Shown here piece after piece: positions 8,901 through 16,849 of a stretch of 48,307 nt of DNA (its first letter is position 1; every line of letters begins with the position of its first letter). The stretch lies in contig DASWHR010000117.1 in assembly GCA_036398095.1 (NCBI GenBank), positions 1-48,307 of the forward strand, in the 5' to 3' direction. The notes beneath the pieces were generated by a model. The model searched no databases. It was not told the DNA's origin and worked only from the letters and a program-made list of their open reading frames with translations. Position numbers and translations under genes: made by a program. This stretch comes from DASWHR01 sp036398095 (GTDB lineage Bacteria; Actinomycetota; AC-67).

Positions 8901-9569
8901 GTGGTCCCAACGACCGCTCCCCCTATGCTGCCCAAACGATTGCTCTATCTTGGTGGCCGGACGCTGATGCGCGATGCGCTTCGGGTGGCGCTCGCGCGCC
9001 TGGGCACCGCCCTCGTGCCGGCCGTGTCGGTGCAGCAGGGGATCGACGAGATCGCCCGCGACGCCTGCGGTGTCGCGCTGGTCGACGACGACACGCTCGG
9101 CGAGGCCGCCGCGATCGAGGCGGTCGCGACGCTGCAGCGCAAGGACCCGGCGATGCGCGTGGGCGTGGTGTCGGCCAGCCGGTCGGCGGTGTTTCCCGCC
9201 GACGCGATCCGCGCCGGCGCGACCGCCTACTTCTCGAAGGACATGCCGTTGACCGAGATGCGATTCGCGATCGAGCGCATGACCCAAGATCAGATGGTCG
9301 TCGACCCGCTCGTGATGCGATCGCTGCTGGGCATGCTCGAGCGAGACGCGGTCTCGGCGAACGGGCAGGGCCGTCCGCACCTGTCGCCGGTCGAACGCCG
9401 TGTGCTGACGTTGGCCAGCGAAGGGCACCCGAACAAGCAGATCGCGGCAAGCCTTGGCCTGTCGCCGCTCACGGTGAAGAATCACGTCGCGCGCATTCGT
9501 CAGCGGCTTGGCGCGGCAGACAAGGCGCAGGCGGTCGCGATCGCGTTGCGCGGCGGCCTGCTGGACTAG
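8901..9569 (+). CDS. LuxR/NarL-type regulator with degenerate receiver domain
   Basis: This is a 222-residue protein with a receiver-like domain (residues 11-130) and a C-terminal LuxR helix-turn-helix (about 155-215: LSPVERRVLTLASEG, NKQIAASLGLSPLTVKNHV). The usual acidic pair after the first strand is replaced by Gly-Gly (LLYLGGRTLMRD), although a possible phosphoacceptor (VDDD, 61-64) and the conserved Lys (YFSKDM, Lys113) remain. Without the acidic pair Mg-dependent phosphorylation is unlikely, so it probably works as an atypical or orphan regulator. I chose the GTG at 8901 because AAGGG lies nine bases upstream; the ATG at 8925 has no such site. No cognate histidine kinase is adjacent; the divergent neighbour is the Ycf46-like ATPase. 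Confidence 0.85.
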   Translation: MVPTTAPPMLPKRLLYLGGRTLMRDALRVALARLGTALVPAVSVQQGIDEIARDACGVALVDDDTLGEAAAIEAVATLQRKDPAMRVGVVSASRSAVFPADAIRAGATAYFSKDMPLTEMRFAIERMTQDQMVVDPLVMRSLLGMLERDAVSANGQGRPHLSPVERRVLTLASEGHPNKQIAASLGLSPLTVKNHVARIRQRLGAADKAQAVAIALRGGLLD

Positions 9570-9582
9570 GACAAGGACGAGG

Positions 9583-12072
9583 CTAGATCACGATGACCGC
9601 GATGTCGGCCGGACGGGTCGCCGCATCGCTGAGCGCGCGGTCGGTGACCGTCACGATCACGCGGTAGCGGCCGCGCGCGGCCGGCGCGCTCGCCGTCCAC
9701 GTGCAGGCAAGCCGCTCCGCGTCGGCGCAGGTGACCGACGCGCCGACCGTGATCGCAGCGCCGCCGGAAAGATCCAGCGGAACGTAGGTGACCGCGACGG
9801 AGGCGACGCCGGAGCGATCGTCGCTCGCCTCGCCGGCGACGCTTCGGGCCAGCAACGGTCCCGCCGACGCCAGCACCCAGCCGTCGGGTGTGGCGATGGT
9901 GCCCGACGGCGCGGCCGTGTCCACCGTCCAGGCGAACTGTGCCGGCGTCGGGTCGGCCAGGCCGGCGCCGTCGACCGCGACGACGTCGAAGGTGTGCGGC
10001 CCGGGCGCGAGCCCACCGATCGTCGTCGGCGACGCGCACAACGAAAGCGGGGCGCCGTCGAGCGAGCATCGGAACGTGATCATCGTGGAGCCGGCGACGT
10101 TGTCGAGCCCGATGAAGGTGAATCGCGCGGTCGTGAATCGCGACCACGGCTGCGGCGTCTCCAGCAAGACCGTCGCCGGCGGCGTCCGGTCCACGTACCA
10201 GGTGCGAGCCGCCGGCGTCGCGTCGCGGTTGCCGACCGCGTCCACGGCGCGCACTTCGAAGGTCCACGTGCCTTCGCCCACGTCGAAGGCGACCGGACTG
10301 GTGCACGCGGTGAACGGCGCGCCGCCGAGCCGGCATTCGAAGGTGACCGAGCCCGCGTCGTCGCTTCCCGAGAACGCGAACGCCGCCTCCCCGCCGGGGA
10401 CCACGCCCTCCGGGCCGCCCGACAGGATCGTGTCGGGACGAGTCGCGTCGGCGAACCATGCGTGCGCCGCCGGGGCGGCCACGTTGCCGGCCGGGTCGCG
10501 CGCGACGATTCGGATCGTGTGCGTGCCGGTTCCGGTGATCGGGATCGTCGCCGGCGACGCGCACGGCGCGAACGTACCGGTGTCGGCGGCGCATTCGAAG
10601 ACGAGGAGGTCGGCGGGAACCGCCGCGTCGGTGGCCGCGAAGGTGAAGACCGGTGAGGCGTTGCCCGGCTCGGCCGGCGTGCCCGTGATCGCGACCGCAG
10701 GCGGCGTCGAGTCAACCGTCCACGACGCGACCGGCGGCGCGGGATCGCCTCCCCCGCTTTGATCGAGCGCGCGAATCCGCACCGAATGCAGTCCGTCGGC
10801 GACGGCCGAGACCGACAGCGGCGAAGAGCACTCGGTCCACGCACCGTCGTCGACGCGGCATTCGAACGACGCGTCGCCCGAATCGCCGATGCGCGGCACG
10901 CCGGCGAATGCGATCGAGACCGCGCCGGGCTGCCGGTACGAGCCGGGCGTCGCGGTGAGGCGCGCATGAGGCTCGCCGGCCATCTGCGTGAGCAGGCGGC
11001 CGGTGTTGCCGACGTGATACGGCCATGCGCGAGCCCCGGCTGCGATCGCGGCGAGCATTCGCGTCAGCCCCGACGCGGCGCGCGGTGACTGGGAGCCCCA
11101 GCGATATCCCTCGATGATCTCGGGCCACCATGCCGCGCCGCTTTGCTGTCCCGACAGGTCCCAGTCCGGATGCGTCGATTCGATGCGCAGCGCGATCGCG
11201 TTTGCGCGCGCGGCCGGCACCAATCCCGTGCGCAGCATCCACGCCTGCGCCGTCACGATCGGGTAGAGCGCGCTCCAGTTGAACGGGTACCGCACGCCGG
11301 TGCTGCTGATCGCCGAGTCGTAGCCGCCTTGGGCCGCGTTCCAGAAGATCTCGAGCGCGGCCGGCATGTTCGCGGCCCAGGTGCCGGCGAGCAGGCGCAG
11401 CCGCGCATCGGGGTGCGGCCCGCCGGACAGCTCTTCGACCGCGCGGAACCCTTCGTAGGCCTCGACGTTGTCCATCAAATACTTGTGCGGCCAGCCGGGT
11501 CGCGCGTAGGTCAGCCAGTCCGAGTCCTTGGTCGCAAGGATCGCATCCACCGCCTTGCCGACGGCCGGCCACATCGCCGCGAGCCGCGCGCCGTCGCCGC
11601 TCGCCGCGTACGCGTCGCGCACGGCCGTCAGGAACGTGCCCGCGTATCCGTCGGTCGAGTCGAAGGTTCCCGTCGAGACCCAGCGCATCCCGTCCCAGCG
11701 ATAGTTCGTCACGAAGCCCGACGCGTTCATGTGCGCGGCGTACCAATCGAGCCAGTCCCACGCGGCGGTGACGTAGGCCGCGTTGCCGGTCGCGCGCGTC
11801 GCGGCCGCGAGGCCCGATGCGGCGATGTTGGCGAAGTAGGGGATGCAGTCGTGCCCGGCGTTGGATCGGATCAGGCCGGCGTCGGATCCCGCGGTGACCT
11901 GCATGGACAGGATCCAGTCCGCCTCGGCCGCGATCTGCGCCGGCGTGGCCGCCCAGGCCGCGGTTCGCGGAGCGAACGACGACGCAATCGCGATCAATGC
12001 GATCGTCGCGGCGAGCGCGCTTCTCCGGATGGTCGCCTCCTGGGGGTTGCCCGAATAGTCCTGTGTATCCAT
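9583..12072 (-). CDS. Secreted six-hairpin-glycosidase-like protein with C-terminal Ig-like repeats
   Basis: This is an 829-residue exported protein. A signal peptide (RRSALAATIALIAIASSFAP, cleavage near AWA-AT) is followed by a largely helical catalytic-like region (about 45-400) rich in Trp and Asp (WLDWYAAHMN, GTFDSTDGYAGTFL, YPFNWSALYPIVTAQAW), which resembles (alpha/alpha)6 barrel glycoside hydrolases. Then come about four Ig-like repeats with the pattern FECR.D...W..C.SP...G.H...RA.D..G......W.VD.T.P, which are typical of secreted proteins of Thermoleophilia. The last segment has a different all-beta fold. The substrate is unknown. The start is uncertain: the ATG at 12070-12072 has no ribosome binding site, whereas AGGAGG sits five bases before an ATC codon 14 codons later, exactly where the signal peptide begins. 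Confidence 0.75.
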   Translation of the reverse strand: MDTQDYSGNPQEATIRRSALAATIALIAIASSFAPRTAAWAATPAQIAAEADWILSMQVTAGSDAGLIRSNAGHDCIPYFANIAASGLAAATRATGNAAYVTAAWDWLDWYAAHMNASGFVTNYRWDGMRWVSTGTFDSTDGYAGTFLTAVRDAYAASGDGARLAAMWPAVGKAVDAILATKDSDWLTYARPGWPHKYLMDNVEAYEGFRAVEELSGGPHPDARLRLLAGTWAANMPAALEIFWNAAQGGYDSAISSTGVRYPFNWSALYPIVTAQAWMLRTGLVPAARANAIALRIESTHPDWDLSGQQSGAAWWPEIIEGYRWGSQSPRAASGLTRMLAAIAAGARAWPYHVGNTGRLLTQMAGEPHARLTATPGSYRQPGAVSIAFAGVPRIGDSGDASFECRVDDGAWTECSSPLSVSAVADGLHSVRIRALDQSGGGDPAPPVASWTVDSTPPAVAITGTPAEPGNASPVFTFAATDAAVPADLLVFECAADTGTFAPCASPATIPITGTGTHTIRIVARDPAGNVAAPAAHAWFADATRPDTILSGGPEGVVPGGEAAFAFSGSDDAGSVTFECRLGGAPFTACTSPVAFDVGEGTWTFEVRAVDAVGNRDATPAARTWYVDRTPPATVLLETPQPWSRFTTARFTFIGLDNVAGSTMITFRCSLDGAPLSLCASPTTIGGLAPGPHTFDVVAVDGAGLADPTPAQFAWTVDTAAPSGTIATPDGWVLASAGPLLARSVAGEASDDRSGVASVAVTYVPLDLSGGAAITVGASVTCADAERLACTWTASAPAARGRYRVIVTVTDRALSDAATRPADIAVIVI
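12036..12041 (-). promoter_or_regulatory. AGGAGG ribosome-binding-site-like sequence preceding an ATC codon
   Basis: On the minus strand AGGAGG (12041-12036) is followed after five bases by ATC (12030-12028), codon 15 of the secreted protein. The residues after this codon form a complete signal peptide, while the 14 residues before it (MDTQDYSGNPQEAT) are not signal-like. Either the ATG upstream is used and the motif is chance, or a rare ATC start is used. Confidence 0.3.
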
Positions 12073-12100
12073 TATGACACATTAGGTACGCATATTCCCA

Positions 12101-12128
12101 CCCGACAGGGGTCCCCCCGTTTGTCGGG
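12101..12128. terminator. Stem-loop in the divergent region before the metal ATPase
   Basis: CCCGACA (12101-12107) and TGTCGGG (12122-12128) form a 7-bp stem around a G/C-run loop (GGGG...CCCC). It lies between two divergent genes, so a true terminator role is doubtful. It could be an operator or a structural element. Confidence 0.3.
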
Positions 12129-12165
12129 TTTGGGCCTGCTCCCGGCGGAGGTTCGAAGGAAGGGG

Positions 12166-12194
12166 TTGCGTTTGATACCCCCAGGGGGTATGTT
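12166..12194 (+). promoter_or_regulatory. Promoter of the metal ATPase, overlapped by an operator
   Basis: TTGCGT (12166-12171) and TATGTT (12189-12194) are separated by exactly 17 bases and resemble -35 and -10 hexamers. The spacer is occupied by the first CsoR-like palindrome. Transcription would begin near 12200, leaving a leader of about 50 bases that contains the second palindrome. Confidence 0.55.
12175..12191. promoter_or_regulatory. CsoR/RcnR-family-like operator 1
   Basis: ATACCCCC-A-GGGGGTAT is a perfect 17-bp palindrome. AT-flanked G/C tracts of this form are the known recognition pattern for CsoR/RcnR/FrmR-family repressors, of which CsoR releases DNA on binding Cu(I). It fills the promoter spacer and the start of the -10 of the P-type ATPase gene, as expected for repression. 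Confidence 0.7.
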
Positions 12195-12210
12195 TACCGC
12201 GAAATCCTGG

Positions 12211-12227
12211 ATACCCCCAGTGGGTAT
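12211..12227. promoter_or_regulatory. CsoR/RcnR-family-like operator 2
   Basis: ATACCC-CCAGT-GGGTAT is a second copy of the same palindrome with one mismatched position. Its centre is 36 bp from the first, a little over three helical turns, just downstream of the predicted transcription start and upstream of the ribosome binding site. Two sites on the same DNA face would suit cooperative or double repression. Confidence 0.65.
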
Positions 12228-12250
12228 AGGTGAAGGGAGAGGAAGGCATC

Positions 12251-14296
12251 ATGGAGACGACGATGAAGCGGCGAGACCACGACGCCACGCCGGCCGGCTC
12301 CCACGACGAGCACGCGGGCATGTCCATGGCGGCGATGGTGCGTGACATGCGCAACCGTTTCGCGGTGGCTGCGCTGCTGTCGATCCCGATCGTGCTGTGG
12401 TCGCACATCGGCCGCGACGTGATGGGCTTCACGACGCCGGCGCCGTTCGGTCTGCGGGACGACGTGTTCCAGATGCTGCTGAGCATCCCGGTCGTGTTCT
12501 ACTCGGGATGGATCTTTTTCGCCGGCGCCGCGATTGCGCTTCGCGCCCGCACGCTCGACATGATGGTGCTCGTCGCCGTCGCGATCGGCACGGGATGGAG
12601 CTATTCGGTCGGCGTGACGCTGACCGGCGGCGGTGAGGTGTTCTTCGAAGCCGCCACCGTGCTGGCCGCGTTCGTGCTGCTCGGCCACTGGTTCGAGATG
12701 CGAGCCCGCGGGGGCGCGAGCGACGCGATCCGCCGTCTGCTCGACTTGGCGCCGCCGATGGCGCTCGTGCTGCGCGATGGTGAGGTCGTCGAATCGCCCA
12801 CGGCCGCCGTTGTCGCCGGCGACCTGCTGCTGGTTCGGCCCGGCGCGAAGATCCCGACCGACGGCGTGGTCGAACAGGGCGAGTCATTCGTGGACGAGTC
12901 CATGGTCACCGGCGAAAGCCTTCCCGTGGCAAAGACGCCGGGCGCCGAGGTGATCGGCGCGACCATCAACCGGAACGGCACGCTGCGCGTCCGCGCGACG
13001 AAAGTCGGCGCCGACACGGCGCTGGCGCAGATCGTCGCGCTGGTGCAGCAGGCGCAGAACTCGAAGGCGCCCGGACAGCGGCTGGCCGATCGCGCCGCGT
13101 TCTGGCTCGTGCTCGTCGCGTTGATCGGCGGCGCCGTCACCTTCGCGGCTTGGCTCGGCGCGGGCCGCGAGGTGACCGAGGCGCTGCTGTTCGCGATTAC
13201 CGTCGTGGTGATCACGTGCCCGGACGCGCTTGGGCTGGCGACGCCGACGGCGATCATGGTCGGCGCGGGGCTCGGCGCCGGCCGCGGCATTCTGTTCAAG
13301 AACGCGATGGCGATCGAGGCGGCGGCCAGGATCGACACGGTCGTGCTCGACAAGACCGGAACGATCACGATGGGCGAGCCGGCGGTTGTCGATGTCGCGC
13401 CGAACGGGACCGACGCCGGCGAACTGCTCCGTCTGGTGGCTGCGGTCGAGCGCGAGTCGGAGCACCCGCTGGCCGAGGCCGTCGTGCGCTATGCCGAGGA
13501 GCGGGGCATCGAGCCGGCGACGGCGACCGGCTTCGAAGCGATCCCCGGACACGGCGCGCTCGCCACGGTGGACGGTGCGCGGGTCGCAGTCGGCAACCGC
13601 CGGCTGATGCGACGCGAGGGCGCGAGCGTCGCGCCCGACGACGCCGCGGGCCGCACCCTGGTGTCGGTCGCGATCGACGGCGTCGGAGCCGGGTGGATCG
13701 CGATCGCGGACGCCGCTCGTCCCAGCGCGCTCGCGGCGGTGCGCGCATTGCGAGACGCGGGCATCGAGGTGGTCATGCTGACCGGAGACAACGAGGCGAC
13801 CGCCCGGCGCATCGCCGCCGAGGTCGGCATCGAGCACGTGCTCGCCGAGGTGCTCCCGTCCGAGAAGGCCGCAAAGGTCGCCGAGCTGCAGTCGCAGGGA
13901 AAGCGCGTCGCGATGGTCGGCGACGGCGTTAACGATGCGCCGGCGCTGGCGCAAGCCGACCTCGGGATCGCGATCGGCGCCGGCACCGACGTCGCCATCG
14001 AGACGGCGGGCGTCGTGCTGATGCGCTCGGACCCGATCGACGTGGCGACGGCACTGACGATTGGCCGCGGCACGCTCCGCAAGATGCGGCAGAACCTTGG
14101 CTGGGCGGTCGGGTACAACGCACTCGCGCTGCCGATCGCGGCTGGGGTGTTCGAGCCGTCGCTCGGATTGGTTCTGCGGCCCGAGATCGCGGCCCTGTCG
14201 ATGTCGGGCTCCAGCCTGCTCGTGGCCGTCAACGCCCTTCTGTTGAAGCGGTTGCGACTCCCGGCGGGCGCAGCGACCCGGGATCGCACCGCCTGA
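12251..14296 (+). CDS. Heavy-metal (probably copper) P1B-type ATPase with a CPD membrane motif
   Basis: This is a 681-residue metal-exporting P-type ATPase. It has a short His/Met-containing N-terminus (about 30 residues, no CxxC HMA domain), the actuator TGES (220-223), membrane motif TCPDALGLATP (Cys323-Pro-Asp), phosphorylation motif DKTGT (Asp367), the P1B-specific His-Pro (SEHP, 405-406), TGDN (511-514) and hinge GDGVND (557-562). CopA has CPC and CopB has CPH here; the CPD variant is found in enzymes usually annotated as copper-translocating, but its metal specificity is less settled. The start is the ATG at 12251 with GGGAGAGGAAGG upstream; a GTG 21 bases earlier is in frame but less likely. 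Two CsoR-like operators in the promoter support copper-induced expression. No csoR or chaperone gene lies nearby. Confidence 0.88.
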   Translation: METTMKRRDHDATPAGSHDEHAGMSMAAMVRDMRNRFAVAALLSIPIVLWSHIGRDVMGFTTPAPFGLRDDVFQMLLSIPVVFYSGWIFFAGAAIALRARTLDMMVLVAVAIGTGWSYSVGVTLTGGGEVFFEAATVLAAFVLLGHWFEMRARGGASDAIRRLLDLAPPMALVLRDGEVVESPTAAVVAGDLLLVRPGAKIPTDGVVEQGESFVDESMVTGESLPVAKTPGAEVIGATINRNGTLRVRATKVGADTALAQIVALVQQAQNSKAPGQRLADRAAFWLVLVALIGGAVTFAAWLGAGREVTEALLFAITVVVITCPDALGLATPTAIMVGAGLGAGRGILFKNAMAIEAAARIDTVVLDKTGTITMGEPAVVDVAPNGTDAGELLRLVAAVERESEHPLAEAVVRYAEERGIEPATATGFEAIPGHGALATVDGARVAVGNRRLMRREGASVAPDDAAGRTLVSVAIDGVGAGWIAIADAARPSALAAVRALRDAGIEVVMLTGDNEATARRIAAEVGIEHVLAEVLPSEKAAKVAELQSQGKRVAMVGDGVNDAPALAQADLGIAIGAGTDVAIETAGVVLMRSDPIDVATALTIGRGTLRKMRQNLGWAVGYNALALPIAAGVFEPSLGLVLRPEIAALSMSGSSLLVAVNALLLKRLRLPAGAATRDRTA

Positions 14297-14401
14297 TTCC
14301 GACCGTTCGGGAGGAATCGCCCGGGATGCGGCGAATCAGAACCGAATCAGGTTCGGCCGCTCGGGGCCGGACCGGCCGTTCGAACCGGAGGAGGCGCCCC
14401 T

Positions 14402-16498
14402 ATGAGACGGACCCTATGGCTGGCCGTCGTCACATCGCTGCTCATCGTTCTCCCCGTCGTGTCGCGCGCCGACGACGACGTTTCCATCCGGGTTCTGTCC
14501 AACAGAGCCGATCTGATCTCGGGCGGCGACGCGCTCGTCGAGGTCGCGCTGGCCGGCTGGATCGATCCCGCCGGCGTCACCGTCGACGTCGACGGGGCCG
14601 ATGTCACCGCGGCGTTCGCCGTCCGCGACGACGGCCGGTTCCTGGGCCGCGTCGAAGGGCTCGCGCTGGGCGCGAACACCGTCAGCGCGAAGCTGCCCGG
14701 CGGCGGCGGTGCGACGATCCAGATCACCAACCACCCGATCGGTGGACCGATCGTCGCCGGCACGCAGGTCCAGCCGTGGCTGTGCACCACGTCCGCGAAC
14801 GGGCTCGGCGCGGCCCAGGACGCGCAATGCAACGCGCCGACCGTCTACACCTTCCACTACCGCTCGACCGACCCGACCAAGAGCGGCTTCCTTGCCTACG
14901 ATCCGAACAACCCTCCGGCCGACGTGGCCACCACGACGACCGACCAGGACGAGACCGTTCCCTACATCGTGCGCCGCGAGCGCGGCACCGCCGATCGCGG
15001 CATCTACGACATCGCGGTCCTGTTCGACCCGTCGCAGACCTTCGAGCCGTGGGCGAAGCAGGCCGGCTGGAACAGCAAGATCCACTACGTGTTCGGCGCG
15101 TCGTGCGGCACGATCCACTCGCAGTCCTCGCCGGCCGCCGTCCTGAACGACGCGGCGCTCTCGCGCGGGTTCATGGTCGTGAACTCGTCGATGAACAATC
15201 TCGGCAACAACTGCAACACGGTCGTGTCGGCCGAAGCCGCGATGATGCTCCGCGAACGCGTCATCGAAGGCTACGGCGAGATCCGCTACGTGATCGGGTC
15301 CGGTTGCTCGGGCGGATCGATCGGCCAGCACATGGTCGCCAACGCCTACCCCGGCCTGATCGACGGGATCCAGCCCAACTGCAGCTTCGAGGACACCTGG
15401 TCCACCGGCATGGAAGTCGTCGACTGCCACATGCTCGTCAACTACTACACGCGAACCTCGCCGCACTTGTGGGCGGCCGCGCAGCAGCAAGCGTTCGTGA
15501 ACGGGCATATGAGCCCGTCGAGCTGCGTCGCCTGGGAGGGGCTGTTCGCGCCGGTCGCCGACCCGAAAGGCGGCTGCGGGCTGCCGCCCGAACAGGAGTA
15601 TCACCCCGACAGCAACCCGGAAGGCTGCCGCGGCTCGCTGGCCGACTACATGAAGTCGGTCGTCGGCACGCGCCCGTCGGACGGGTTCGCCAACCTGCCC
15701 TATGCCAACGTCGGGGTGCAATACGGATGGCATGCGGTGAACTCGGGGCAGATCACGCCCGAGCAGTTCGTGGACCTCAACGAAAAGATCGGCTCGGTCG
15801 ACATCGACTTCAACTTCGTGCCCACGCGTCGCGAAGCCGATCCGGGTTCGGTCGCGACGCTCGTCCGCACCGGGCAGGTCAACGACGGCGAGAATCTGGA
15901 TAAGGTCGCGATCATCGATCTGCGCGGCTCCAGCAACAACGAGATCCACACCGACTTCCACACCTACTCGATGCGCGAGCGCCTGCTGAAGGCGAACGGG
16001 CATGCGAGCAACCACGTGATCTGGTCGAGCAACGTTCCGCTGGTGGGCGATCCGGTGTGGACGAACGAGTCGTTCCTTCTGCTCGACCGCTGGCTCGCCG
16101 CGGTCGAGGCCGATACGAGCGACGCGACGCGCGAAGAAAAGATCGTGCGCAACAAGCCGGCCGACGCCGTAGATGCCTGCTGGGTGGCCGGCCGCAAGGT
16201 CAGCGACATGTCGCTGTGCCGGCCGCTGGTCGGCTACTACGGCGCGCCGCGCATCGCAGCCGGCGGCCCGACCACGCACGACAACGTCACCTGCGCGCTC
16301 AAGCCTCTCGGTCGGGGTGACTACCGAGTGACGTTCGACGACGCGCAATGGTCGCGTCTGCAGGCGACGTTCCCCGGCGGAGTCTGCGACTGGTCGAAGC
16401 CGGCCGTCGACGCCGGATCTTCCACGCCGTGGATGACATTCTCCGGCGGACCGGGCGGGCAGCCGCTGCCGGCGCCGCCGGTGTCGCAACCGCTGTAG
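14402..16498 (+). CDS. Secreted DUF6351-like alpha/beta hydrolase
   Basis: This is a 698-residue exported protein. The signal peptide (RRTLWLAVVTSLLIVLPVVS, cleavage near SRA-DD) is followed by a beta-rich N-terminal domain (about 26-110) and then a large domain with the nucleophile-elbow sequence IGSGCSGGSIG (G301-C-S303-G-G305), which fits a GxSxG serine hydrolase. It is Cys- and Trp-rich, consistent with an extracellular, disulfide-bonded enzyme. The overall pattern (TFHYRSTDP, HYVFGASCG, YGWHAVN) recalls the actinobacterial DUF6351 family; I recognise it only by general resemblance. A substrate cannot be inferred. GGAGGAGG eight bases before the ATG supports the start. A strong terminator follows the stop. 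Confidence 0.7.
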   Translation: MRRTLWLAVVTSLLIVLPVVSRADDDVSIRVLSNRADLISGGDALVEVALAGWIDPAGVTVDVDGADVTAAFAVRDDGRFLGRVEGLALGANTVSAKLPGGGGATIQITNHPIGGPIVAGTQVQPWLCTTSANGLGAAQDAQCNAPTVYTFHYRSTDPTKSGFLAYDPNNPPADVATTTTDQDETVPYIVRRERGTADRGIYDIAVLFDPSQTFEPWAKQAGWNSKIHYVFGASCGTIHSQSSPAAVLNDAALSRGFMVVNSSMNNLGNNCNTVVSAEAAMMLRERVIEGYGEIRYVIGSGCSGGSIGQHMVANAYPGLIDGIQPNCSFEDTWSTGMEVVDCHMLVNYYTRTSPHLWAAAQQQAFVNGHMSPSSCVAWEGLFAPVADPKGGCGLPPEQEYHPDSNPEGCRGSLADYMKSVVGTRPSDGFANLPYANVGVQYGWHAVNSGQITPEQFVDLNEKIGSVDIDFNFVPTRREADPGSVATLVRTGQVNDGENLDKVAIIDLRGSSNNEIHTDFHTYSMRERLLKANGHASNHVIWSSNVPLVGDPVWTNESFLLLDRWLAAVEADTSDATREEKIVRNKPADAVDACWVAGRKVSDMSLCRPLVGYYGAPRIAAGGPTTHDNVTCALKPLGRGDYRVTFDDAQWSRLQATFPGGVCDWSKPAVDAGSSTPWMTFSGGPGGQPLPAPPVSQPL

Positions 16499-16509
16499 GA
16501 CGAGCGAGC

Positions 16510-16535
16510 GAGGGGCGGCCGGCGTGCCGCCCCTC
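16510..16535 (+). terminator. Rho-independent terminator after the DUF6351-like gene
   Basis: GAGGGGCGGC (16510-16519) pairs perfectly with GCCGCCCCTC (16526-16535) around a six-base loop, followed by GTTTCT. It starts 12 bases after the stop codon at 16498. Confidence 0.85.
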
Positions 16536-16849
16536 GTTTCTATCGAACGATTCCGAATGTTGAACGCGCCGGTTCCTTGTTTGCTTGGCGTCCCATCCCG
16601 GTTCCCATCACGGCGACTCTCACGAGACGCTCCTTCCACGAAGGACGGGAATCCTACTCAGGTCGCGATTCCCCCCGGAAGAGGACGGACTGCGCGAACC
16701 ACCCTTGAGATCCCGAATTGAAGGCGGAATCAAGCAAATGTCCTGGTAGAAGCATTGACGGGGCATATCCCCAGGCCGTTTAATGATGGATCAGTCGAAT
16801 CGGATCGTTGTCGCGGGAGCGGGCGTCCGCGGCGCGAGGGGAGCACGCG
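16536..16849 (+). other. Intergenic region holding the subtilase promoter; no gene seen
   Basis: About 310 bases between the DUF6351 terminator and the subtilase start. The first 210 bases hold no convincing ORF, repeat or RNA. The last 100 bases hold the predicted promoter (16755-16784) and an untranslated leader. The sequence is less GC-rich than the genes, as expected for a regulatory region. Confidence 0.6.
16755..16784 (+). promoter_or_regulatory. Predicted promoter of the subtilase-kinase-regulator operon
   Basis: TTGACG (16755-16760) and TTTAAT (16779-16784) with an 18-base spacer match sigma-70-type hexamers well. GGGG-CATAT-CCCC (16760-16772) lies inside the spacer and could bind a repressor. 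Transcription would begin near 16791. Confidence 0.55.

Noticed and set aside
14414..16639. 741-codon minus-strand frame opposite the DUF6351-like gene
   Set aside because: It is Arg/Gly/Val-rich with no domain pattern and mirrors the high third-position GC of the real plus-strand gene, which has a signal peptide, ribosome binding site and terminator.
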